NCBI GenBank assembly: GCA_030680795.1
Contig: JAUXUL010000001.1
Span: 124,001 to 188,000, forward strand
DNA length: 64,000 nucleotides
DNA from: Anaerolineales bacterium
GTDB taxonomy: Bacteria; Chloroflexota; Anaerolineae; Anaerolineales; Villigracilaceae
Direction: 5' to 3'
The notes beneath the pieces are model-generated. The model had not been told where the DNA came from. It saw nothing but the letters and a program-made list of their open reading frames with translations, and did not search any database. Of the stretch, positions 55,776 to 62,956 are shown piece by piece (within the stretch, counting starts at the first letter, position 1; every line of letters begins with the position of its first letter). The position numbers were made by a program, and so were the translations under genes.

Positions 55776-56375
55776 TTATCCCTTCTTCGCAAAACCAATC
55801 GCAAACGCGCCGGTCATGGGGAAGAGCAGGGGAGTGAGGATCAACATGACAAATTCAGGGCTGAAGAACAGCAGTTGCTTGCCGAGTGAAATGAACGCCA
55901 AAGCAATGCCGCCCAAGCCGATCAAAACGCCGCCGATGCCGACCCACCAGAACCCCTTGGGCGCGCCTTTGGCATAGAAGGGTCCGAGGAAGATCACCAG
56001 TCCCGCCATGCCGTGGAACAAAGGCACTGCGATCTTCTTGAGCGTGTCCATGTCGCCGATGCTGGTAATGGCAATTGCAACAAAGCCGATCGCTGCGAAC
56101 CATTTGAAATAAGTCTTCCATTTCGGGAAGTACTCTTCAGCCAGTCCCATCGAAATTCCAAGCGGGATCAGGCTGGCGACGGTCAATACATAGGGCGATG
56201 CCAAGATTCCCAGGCCGAGGAAGATCAGCAAAAGCCCTGAAATCAAAAGCACTGCAAACCCCATCAGATAGTAGATGTTGTGCAGTGCTTTGTTCAGGTT
56301 GTAGCGCTGGTAAAAATACCAACACAAGTAGGCCGCTAACAGGCCCGTGAGCAACAGGAAGATTATGTCTTTCAT
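55776..56375 (-). CDS. Six-TM membrane protein, paralogue B (redox cluster)
   Basis: A 199-residue protein with six helices, clearly related to the protein at 51685-52290. Shared segments are HGMAGLVIFLGPF and VGIGGVLIGLGGIALAF, plus an SLIPLGISMGLA block. It lies directly upstream of the oxidase-like gene, and its start is preceded by two Crp-like sites (56408-56423 and 56440-56455). Having one copy by the oxidase-like gene and another by heme o synthase suggests the family is structural to the system. No known family name. Confidence 0.7.
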   Translation of the reverse strand: MKDIIFLLLTGLLAAYLCWYFYQRYNLNKALHNIYYLMGFAVLLISGLLLIFLGLGILASPYVLTVASLIPLGISMGLAEEYFPKWKTYFKWFAAIGFVAIAITSIGDMDTLKKIAVPLFHGMAGLVIFLGPFYAKGAPKGFWWVGIGGVLIGLGGIALAFISLGKQLLFFSPEFVMLILTPLLFPMTGAFAIGFAKKG

Positions 56376-56407
56376 TTCATTCTCCTTTTGATTAGTATGA
56401 TTGACAA

Positions 56408-56423
56408 TGTGAATTATAGTACA
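56408..56423 (-). promoter_or_regulatory. Crp/Fnr-type operator upstream of the oxidase-like operon
   Basis: tgtgaattatagtaca. The same sequence with two changes stands at 57747-57762. Its centre is 40 bp upstream of the 6-TM gene start. Confidence 0.6.
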
Positions 56424-56439
56424 AACAGAGGTGGAACAC

Positions 56440-56455
56440 TGTAACTTTTATCACA
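56440..56455 (-). promoter_or_regulatory. Second Crp-like site
   Basis: tgtaacttttatcaca, matching the TGTGA-N6-TCACA pattern with one change, 32 bp beyond the first site, about three helical turns. Confidence 0.5.
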
Positions 56456-56515
56456 TTTATTGGAAGAATTCCTTGCTTTTCACGACATAATCCTACTCCG
56501 TTTAATAGATATTCC

Positions 56516-57283
56516 TTATTCCGTCCACCTTTCCCAAATTCCAGGCCAGACAATAATCACAACTAATGCCAAAGAGGCAATTGGTCCCAAAGCGAACAAG
56601 GAGAAACGTCCCAGTTGCTGAGCAGTGACGAAAGCTAGGGGGACACCCACAACCAACTCAGTCGTTCCAGCCACAAGCCCGACGACTCGCATCCAATCTT
56701 TGGGTTTGGTGAGCAATCCGACAGTAATCACAGCCCAACCGAGCATGGCAAACCAGTGCAGACGTTGTACCAGCACAAAGATCGGCGCTCCAGTGGTAAT
56801 AATGCGGCTGGTACTTGATACACCATTCATAAAGCAGAAGATATAGGCAATGCCGGTTAACAAACCCAGCAGGGTGCGGCTCCAGGATATATTTCCAACA
56901 CCTCTCATCAACAGGAAGTAGATAATCAAATAGGGCCAGAAGAGAGGAAAATAGATTGGAGGCAGGCTGGCGGCCATATAAGGCACATTGATAAACCAGC
57001 TTCCCAGCAAAGCCAGCACGATCCCAATGACAGACAATAGGAAGGCCCAGTTCTTTTTGGTGAAGAATCCATACGCGCTGACTGCAAATAAAATGCCTCC
57101 GAGAATGCCGAGATCTGCCATGGCAGGGTGAATGTATTTCAGCAGGATCTCACAGCCCGGCTCCGCGGATTCCGCGCCCATGCCGATTTGATACCACTTG
57201 AGGAAGATGACAAAGTGGCCGATGATGCCCATCAGGGCGCTGACGGTAGCAAGTATTCCTCCGAGAAAATTCTTATCTTTCAT
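56516..57283 (-). CDS. Membrane protein of the redox cluster (about 8 TM)
   Basis: A 255-residue protein I cannot assign. About eight helices are visible. A first extracellular loop has SAEPGCEILLKYIHPAMADLG with Cys and His, and later helices contain VLVQRLHWFAMLGW, so His residues lie near membrane surfaces where heme or copper could bind. It starts 28 bp after the Cys-rich lipoprotein gene and is probably cotranscribed with it. Part of the Crp/Fnr-linked cluster. Confidence 0.55.
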   Translation of the reverse strand: MKDKNFLGGILATVSALMGIIGHFVIFLKWYQIGMGAESAEPGCEILLKYIHPAMADLGILGGILFAVSAYGFFTKKNWAFLLSVIGIVLALLGSWFINVPYMAASLPPIYFPLFWPYLIIYFLLMRGVGNISWSRTLLGLLTGIAYIFCFMNGVSSTSRIITTGAPIFVLVQRLHWFAMLGWAVITVGLLTKPKDWMRVVGLVAGTTELVVGVPLAFVTAQQLGRFSLFALGPIASLALVVIIVWPGIWERWTE

Positions 57284-57311
57284 GTTTCATTCTCCTTTAC
57301 AAAATGCCTGA

Positions 57312-57719
57312 TTAGGGTTGTTCGCCAGTATGGCAGGAACACCCGTTGTAATAAGCCGCATCATTGTGATATGCGACGTAAACGACCGTACCCGGTTCAA
57401 TTGAAAGGTTACAACTTTTCAGGAAGAGAGGCTCTCCCTCCCACTTGAAAACCTGAACATCACATGCGACATAGACTATTCCCTTCCAGCTGCCATGGCA
57501 CAGCGGACCTGCTACCACTTTGTTTACTGTTGTCATTTTGCTGTTGATTTCAACCTCGATAGGGGTTGGAGACAGGTCAGGTATGGACGGCGACTTCTCA
57601 AATTCAGAATTGATTAAATAGTGCGGCGTACCAGTTACCGGTGGGCACGTTGGTGCAGATTGACAGGCTGTTAAGAGTAGTGTGATGCTTGCGAACAAGA
57701 GGCAACGGTAATGCTTCAT
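57312..57719 (-). CDS. Cys-rich lipoprotein of the redox cluster
   Basis: A 135-residue lipoprotein. The signal peptide MKHYRCLLFASITLLLTAC has lipobox LTAC. The mature part has five further Cys in the last 65 residues, in PLCHGSWKG, VACDVQVF, KSCNLSIE and the tail YYNGCSCHTGEQP. A CxCH tail is not the CxxCH heme-c motif, but Cys and His together suggest metal or heme binding. It is the first gene of the cluster, divergent from the Crp/Fnr regulator, with a matching operator (57747-57762) in its promoter. Family unknown. Confidence 0.6.
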   Translation of the reverse strand: MKHYRCLLFASITLLLTACQSAPTCPPVTGTPHYLINSEFEKSPSIPDLSPTPIEVEINSKMTTVNKVVAGPLCHGSWKGIVYVACDVQVFKWEGEPLFLKSCNLSIEPGTVVYVAYHNDAAYYNGCSCHTGEQP

Positions 57720-57746
57720 CTTTATCTACGATATAATGTTATTGCA

Positions 57747-57762
57747 TGTGAAATATAGCACA
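57747..57762. promoter_or_regulatory. Crp/Fnr-type operator between the lipoprotein and regulator genes
   Basis: tgtgaaatatagcaca, an imperfect palindrome like TGTGA-N6-TCACA, shared with 56408-56423. It lies between the divergent lipoprotein and regulator starts, next to a tataat at 57732-57737. Confidence 0.65.
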
Positions 57763-57849
57763 AGTTGAGTTGGGTAGTCTTTGCCTTAAAGCAAATCCAG
57801 CCAAGAATTTCTTTGCACTCGTGGATGACTGGATAGAAAGCGTTGATTC

Positions 57850-58530
57850 ATGGACAAAATACAATTGTTCACCCAAGCCAGCATTTTTGCTCATCTTGAT
57901 CAAGATGAAATCAACAGTCTGGTTGAAATGGCGCAAATACGCCATTATTATGCCGGTGAATGGATCGTTCAATATGGAGATGTATGGCCTTTTCTGTTCT
58001 TCATCAAAAGCGGTGAAGTAACAGCACTCAAGGAATCATTTGAGGGCCGCAGTCTGATCCTTACCAGCCTTCGGAATGGCGATGTATTTTGGGGGTTGGC
58101 CTTTTTTATTCAAGATGCACCCATGCCTGCATCCCTCGAGGTTTCAAAGGACAGCGAACTTATGCTTTGGTCTCACGAGAGCATATTACCCCTTCTCTTA
58201 AAGAATGGGCGTTTCTCCTGGGAATTATCCCGCCTGATGATCCAGCGCGTCCAACTGGCAAGCGAAATCGTTGAGAAACTGGCCTTTCAACCAGTAGGCG
58301 GAAGACTGGCTCGTTTGCTTGTTGAGTTCGCTGGAAACACTTCCCAAGGGCCGATCGCTCGCAACCTGACACTTGACGAAATGGCAGCGCGCATTGGGTC
58401 CACTCGAGAGGTGGTTTGTCGTTTTCTACATCGTTTCTCGGATCAGGGGCTGATCGAAATAACTCGTACTGAATTCTCTATTACAAATCGTAAGGGATTG
58501 GAGGATTTTTCCAAACAGGTTAAGGGATAA
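57850..58530 (+). CDS. Crp/Fnr family transcriptional regulator
   Basis: A 226-residue regulator. The N-terminal cyclic-nucleotide-binding-type barrel (about 15-125) has GEWIVQYGDVWPFLFFIKSGEV. The C-terminal winged helix has LTLDEMAARIGSTREVVCRFLHRF as its helix-turn-helix. The four Cys of Fnr are absent, so it is not a classical oxygen-sensing cluster protein. A heme- or NO-responsive Dnr-like role is possible given the neighbours. Its promoter region contains the operator at 57747-57762, and the same site appears before the oxidase-like operon, so it likely controls the whole 56-58 kb cluster and itself. Confidence 0.88.
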   Translation: MDKIQLFTQASIFAHLDQDEINSLVEMAQIRHYYAGEWIVQYGDVWPFLFFIKSGEVTALKESFEGRSLILTSLRNGDVFWGLAFFIQDAPMPASLEVSKDSELMLWSHESILPLLLKNGRFSWELSRLMIQRVQLASEIVEKLAFQPVGGRLARLLVEFAGNTSQGPIARNLTLDEMAARIGSTREVVCRFLHRFSDQGLIEITRTEFSITNRKGLEDFSKQVKG

Positions 58531-59874
58531 TCATAACCCAAAATCCCGTTTCAGCAAATCGTCAGCAGTTTCCCTGCGAACAATCAAACTTGCTTTTCCA
58601 TCCTCAAGCCAGACGACTGCAGGCCGATATGAACCATTGTAGTTGGATGACATGGCCAAATGATACGCGCCTGAAGCGGGGATGGCAATCAACTCGCCCT
58701 CTTCGATATTAGGCATGGGTAGATCTTCGATGAGGACATCCCCAGACTCGCAATACGGACCCGCGATGGAAACCTTCTCGCTTCTTTCCCTGCCGACGCC
58801 TGTTACCGGCAAACAAGAGTATCTCGCCCCGTACATCGCATAACGTAGATTATCCGTCATGCCGCCGTCTGTTAATACCCAAACTTTGTTCCCGCGTCTT
58901 TTTATTGCACCGACACGATAAATAGCCACGCCCGCCCGCGCCACCAAACTACGCCCCGGCTCCAAATGTAAATGGGGGAGAGTGAGTCCGCGCACTTTGC
59001 AGCCCTCAATTACATTCTCCGCGATCACGCGGACATATTCATTCGTATCAGGCTGTGGAAGTTCATCCTCGTGATACGCCACACCCCATCCGCCGCCCGG
59101 GCTGAAATGCCAATCATTCGCAAACCCGATTTCTTTTGCGAGGTCAAGTCCGAGCTCAATTGCGGCTTTCAATGGGCTCGCATCGCGGAAATTTGAACCT
59201 TGATGAAAGTGAAATCCCTTTAAAGGTAAATTGTTATTCCTGCAAAATATTGCGGCTTCGAGAATTTCTTCGCGTGTCATGCCAAACTTGCTGTCATGTT
59301 GACCTGTCTGCGTATGGGCGTGGTGTGTATCCACTGCAATGCCGGGCAGGAGGCGAAGCCAAAGGACTATGTCACTTTGAGGGAGCATGGCGACCGAAGA
59401 GTCTTGCATAACGCGCGAGAGATTCTTCGCTTCGCTCAGAATGACATGAATTCTTTTGAGTTCTGTGAGATTATCCACAGCAATCGTTCCCGCATGTTGG
59501 ATTGCAGATTTCAAATCATTGGTGGATTTGTTAACTCCATGCACAAGGATATGCTCACGCGGCACACCGCCAGCCAAAGCAATTGCGATTTCGCCTTCGC
59601 CTGTGCAATCAACATGCAAACCATGTGCCTGAGTCCATTGCGCGATGGCTGTGCAGAGGAATGCCTTGCCTGCATAGGTAACAGAAGCAGGCGCGGGGTA
59701 GTGTAAAGCGAGCGCTTTTTTGTAATCCAATGCCGAGGCTTCCAGGGTCGCCTTGTCATATAAATACAAGGGTGTGCCATATTCTTCGGCTAGTTTTACA
59801 GGATCGCGCCCCGCAATGGTAAGGGAGTCGTTTTTGATTTTTGCTGAAATGGGAAAGAGATCAAGCCTGTCCAT
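58531..59874 (-). CDS. lysA: Diaminopimelate decarboxylase with repeat-derived insert
   Basis: PLP enzyme that makes lysine from meso-diaminopimelate, 447 residues. PLP Lys is in VTYAGKAFLC, the glycine-rich phosphate-binding loop in HFHQGSNF, with FSPGGGWGV and EPGRSLVARAG. The tail IPASGAYHLAMSSNYNG carries the other active-site residues. A roughly 27-residue insert at about 143-169 (HVILSEAKNLSRVMQ and so on) is the translation of a repeat (59369-59447) and falls in a loop between strands of the barrel. The start at 59874 overlaps the upstream GGDEF gene by 14 bp. Confidence 0.93.
   Translation of the reverse strand: MDRLDLFPISAKIKNDSLTIAGRDPVKLAEEYGTPLYLYDKATLEASALDYKKALALHYPAPASVTYAGKAFLCTAIAQWTQAHGLHVDCTGEGEIAIALAGGVPREHILVHGVNKSTNDLKSAIQHAGTIAVDNLTELKRIHVILSEAKNLSRVMQDSSVAMLPQSDIVLWLRLLPGIAVDTHHAHTQTGQHDSKFGMTREEILEAAIFCRNNNLPLKGFHFHQGSNFRDASPLKAAIELGLDLAKEIGFANDWHFSPGGGWGVAYHEDELPQPDTNEYVRVIAENVIEGCKVRGLTLPHLHLEPGRSLVARAGVAIYRVGAIKRRGNKVWVLTDGGMTDNLRYAMYGARYSCLPVTGVGRERSEKVSIAGPYCESGDVLIEDLPMPNIEEGELIAIPASGAYHLAMSSNYNGSYRPAVVWLEDGKASLIVRRETADDLLKRDFGL
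59369..59447. repeat. 'cattctgagcgaagcgaagaatctc' repeat inside lysA
   Basis: atgtcactttgag (59369-59381) and ctcagaatgacat (59435-59447) are imperfect inverted ends. The interior gattcttcgcttcgctcag translates on the minus strand as LSEAKNL, a string typical of this repeat wherever it is read in frame. Confidence 0.8.
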
Positions 59875-61825
59875 TATTTTTTTGATCGCTCGCAAGGTAG
59901 ATTTGGTTTTTACCGAGGCGCTTGGCTCTTAATGCAGCCTGGTCTGCTGCGAGCAGGAGGGTGACAAGGGTATTTCCATCATTTGGAAATGTGGCAATGC
60001 CCATGCTGATGGTATAGCCAGCAACGCCTTTTTCCTCAATCGGTGTCTCCGAGGTGCTTGCCTGGGCCGCATGATGCAGGCGTTTGGCAAATTCGAATGC
60101 GCTGCTCTGGTCTGTGTTTGGGAGGATGATGGCGAATTCGTCGCCGCCGTATCTAGCGGCCATATCATATTTGCGTAAATTATTGCGGACCAAGTCTGCA
60201 GTGGCCTTGAGTCGAAGATCACCTGCGGGGTGTCCCCATTCGTCGTTGTAGTCTTTGAAGGAATCAAGGTCGAAGATGATGAGCGAAAGGTGATGCCCAA
60301 ATCGTGTGGCGCGTTCCACTTCGCCGTTCAGGGCTTCTTCAAAGGCATGTCGGTTGGGAAGACCGCTGACGGCATCTGTCATTGCCATTGCTTTGACTTG
60401 CGCGTGCAGGCGGGCATTATCTACAGCAAGAGTGATCGGGATGGCAAGTGTGGTGAGCATATCTAGGTCGGACTGGGTGAGGTGCGAATCCGCAGCTCCT
60501 TCCACATTGATCGTTCCGAGAACAATATTATCTTTTAATAATGGGACACAGATCTCACTTGAGATATTGTTGTCAGCGGATAAATAAATCGGCTCTTTGG
60601 TTACATCTTGAATGAATTGTGCTTTCCTGGTTTTTACTGTTCGCCCATGGACTCCCTGGCTGATGTGGATTTTTCGGAACATCGTTTCTTCAGGGTATCC
60701 GATCTGTGCGCCTATATGAAGATAGTCTTCTTTTAATAAGTAAATACTGACATGTGTGTACCCAAAATTTTTCTTAAGTTCCTTTACTACAGATTCAAAG
60801 ATTGTCTCCAGATCGAGTGAACTGGAAATGACACGCGAAACAGCCTGTACTGTGGACATGATACGCAAAAGTTCCTGTGAGCGCGAATACAATGAAGCTC
60901 TTTGGAGGGAGGCTGAGACCTGCTGTGCAAGCGTTTCGAGGGTGCTTGCGTCCTGCTGGTTAAATTCATGAAATTCTTCGCTTTCAACATATATTACACC
61001 AATCAAACCTAACTCATTTAGAATCGGGACGCAAATCGCTGAGCCATGATGTTCTTCATTGGAGAAGTAGTAAGGATCATTGGCAACGTGTTTTGAGATA
61101 TACGTTTTACGGATTGCGGCGGTGTGACCGATCATCCCTTTTCCCATTTCCTGTCGAAAACCCGGTCTGAAGCCAAAATCCCGAGTTCCGGCAATGGCGG
61201 CAACTTCCAGCATATTGTCATCTGTCAAAAGCGAGATGGCCGCTTCAGCATATCCAAAGCGATTGACAACCGCATCAATGGACCGTTGCAGGATTTCAAT
61301 TTTATTGAAACTTTCCGCCACCTGCCTGCCAACTTCTTCAAGAAGCCCGAGCTGGGCGGAGCGGTGGACCTCCGCTTCCAGCAGTTCCTGTTCCTGCGTT
61401 ATGTCGTGGATGACGATCACGCGTCCAAGTAGTGCGTTATCCGCCCGATGTAATTGCCTGATGGACGCTTCTAACCAGGCTGGCTGGCTGTTTTTAACAA
61501 TTTCCAATTTTATGATCGTGTTTGGAATGTCCCACTTTCTTCTGAATGTATCGGGTTGCGGCAAAATGTCGAATACTGACATTCCAACCGAATTGTCTTT
61601 TATGCCAAGCCATTTTTTGGCGGCGTTGTTAATATTGGTAATGCGGTCTTTTCCATCCACAGCGATGATCGCATCGCGCAGGTTTTCAAGGATAAACGGC
61701 GTGACGTTTGTGGATTCGTGTGTGTTGTTTTTATACTGTCTTAAGAAAGCAAAATAGGCTATACCTGCTGTGAGTATGACAAGAAGCCCAAGACCTGCGG
61801 AGTAGTATAGTAAATTAACTTGCAT
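59861..61825 (-). CDS. PAS-GAF-GAF-GGDEF diguanylate cyclase
   Basis: A 654-residue signalling protein. One N-terminal membrane helix, a PAS domain (LRDAIIAVDGKDRITNIN region, about 48-150), two GAF domains (about 170-310 and 330-470), then GGDEF with the intact catalytic motif YGGDEFAI near 565-572. It should make cyclic di-GMP from GTP in response to ligands bound by the sensor domains. No EAL domain is seen. No RxxD inhibitory site is evident four or five residues before the GGDEF motif. It overlaps lysA, so their expression is linked. Confidence 0.93.
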   Translation of the reverse strand: MQVNLLYYSAGLGLLVILTAGIAYFAFLRQYKNNTHESTNVTPFILENLRDAIIAVDGKDRITNINNAAKKWLGIKDNSVGMSVFDILPQPDTFRRKWDIPNTIIKLEIVKNSQPAWLEASIRQLHRADNALLGRVIVIHDITQEQELLEAEVHRSAQLGLLEEVGRQVAESFNKIEILQRSIDAVVNRFGYAEAAISLLTDDNMLEVAAIAGTRDFGFRPGFRQEMGKGMIGHTAAIRKTYISKHVANDPYYFSNEEHHGSAICVPILNELGLIGVIYVESEEFHEFNQQDASTLETLAQQVSASLQRASLYSRSQELLRIMSTVQAVSRVISSSLDLETIFESVVKELKKNFGYTHVSIYLLKEDYLHIGAQIGYPEETMFRKIHISQGVHGRTVKTRKAQFIQDVTKEPIYLSADNNISSEICVPLLKDNIVLGTINVEGAADSHLTQSDLDMLTTLAIPITLAVDNARLHAQVKAMAMTDAVSGLPNRHAFEEALNGEVERATRFGHHLSLIIFDLDSFKDYNDEWGHPAGDLRLKATADLVRNNLRKYDMAARYGGDEFAIILPNTDQSSAFEFAKRLHHAAQASTSETPIEEKGVAGYTISMGIATFPNDGNTLVTLLLAADQAALRAKRLGKNQIYLASDQKNNGQA

Positions 61826-61839
61826 TCGTCAGTTTAAGA

Positions 61840-62217
61840 TTAATCGTTGAAGAATAAATCCCACCAGATTTCCCAATTTTGCATTGGGGTGGGGGTTGGG
61901 ACCGGGGTATTCACGATCACCGGCTGACTGCCCGGTTGCTCCACGGGGATGACCGGGTGATCGCCATCCTTAAGGTAATGTCCCTCAGTGCGAGCCCACT
62001 CATCAACTGCCGCGATTGACCCCGCATACGCAACCTGCGTCTGCAGCGCCATTTGGGTTTGCATGGCCTGTGTGGCAAGAAGGCGCACCTGGTCGCGTTG
62101 GTTGTTCAAGCGGTTCAGTTCTTCAAGGCGTGAATTGAACTCAATCAGAAATAAGATCAAAACAAAAATCCCGGCAAAAATCGCTACGCGCCGAAAACTA
62201 AAGGGAATCTGAGGCAT
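61840..62217 (-). CDS. FtsB/DivIC-like septum formation initiator
   Basis: A 125-residue protein with one N-terminal membrane helix (VAIFAGIFVLILFLIEF) and then a coiled coil (RLEELNRLNNQRDQVRLLATQ), the layout of FtsB/DivIC. The helix-to-coil junction and the ARTEGHYLKDGDHPV segment (compare 'AREELGMVKPGE') are the family marks. A Pro-rich tail ends the protein. It would act in the division machinery beside FtsL/FtsQ-type proteins. It is 15 bp upstream of the GGDEF gene. Confidence 0.85.
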   Translation of the reverse strand: MPQIPFSFRRVAIFAGIFVLILFLIEFNSRLEELNRLNNQRDQVRLLATQAMQTQMALQTQVAYAGSIAAVDEWARTEGHYLKDGDHPVIPVEQPGSQPVIVNTPVPTPTPMQNWEIWWDLFFND

Positions 62218-62338
62218 ACCTTATCTTAATCGTATTTTGTTGCATTGGCAAGAAAGGATTTCTTTATGGTACAATCCTGCCCCGCAGGGCGTAGTACCCT
62301 TCGTCCTGACATATCCTGCCAGAAAGGGCTTATAGAAA

Positions 62339-62902
62339 ATGAAAGTATTGCTTGTTAAAGATGTTTACAAACTTGGACGCGCCGGGGATATTAAGAAAGT
62401 AGCTGATGGCTTTGGCCGTAACTTCCTTATCCCGCAGGGATTTGCTGTGCTTGCCACCGAAGGCGCACTGAAGCAGATCCAGAAGATCAAGGCACAGGCT
62501 GAGATCCGCCGCAGCGCTCAAAACGATGAACTCAAAGGTATTGCCGACCAGATCAAGGAAGTTACTCTTACCTTCCCGGCCAAGGCTGGTGATACCGGCA
62601 AATTGTACGGTTCCATCACCAACCAGGATATCGCCACCGCGCTTTCCGAACAAATCCGCTTTGAAGTGAAACGCCAGCAGGTGGATATTCAACCCATCCG
62701 CTCACTCGGCGAATTCATTGCCCGCATCCGCCTGACGATGGACCTCGTTCCAGAGATCAAGATCATCGTCCACCGCGAAGGTGAAAGTCTTGAAAGCGCA
62801 ATGGAAAAAACGGAAGCTGAAACGGTTGAGAAACCTCAAAAGAGTTCTCATAAGCCAAAAGAAGTAGCTACGGCGGGAGAACCCGCTGCTACAACCGAAT
62901 AA
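62339..62902 (+). CDS. rplI: 50S ribosomal protein L9 with repeat-derived tail
   Basis: bL9, 187 residues. The N-terminal rRNA-binding domain shows KVLLVKDVYKLGRAGDIKKV and GFGRNFLIPQGFAV, the classic signature. A connecting helix and the C-terminal domain follow to about residue 150. The last 37 residues exceed the usual length. The final part (EVATAGEPAATT) is read from a gtagc...gctac hairpin repeat (62864-62892), and the rest is Lys/Glu-rich. A tacaat box at 62270-62275 may be its -10 element. Confidence 0.95.
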   Translation: MKVLLVKDVYKLGRAGDIKKVADGFGRNFLIPQGFAVLATEGALKQIQKIKAQAEIRRSAQNDELKGIADQIKEVTLTFPAKAGDTGKLYGSITNQDIATALSEQIRFEVKRQQVDIQPIRSLGEFIARIRLTMDLVPEIKIIVHREGESLESAMEKTEAETVEKPQKSSHKPKEVATAGEPAATTE

Positions 62903-62956
62903 GAACAACATCCCATCACCGGCGTAAGTCGGTGATGTTTGTAATACAATACAACC

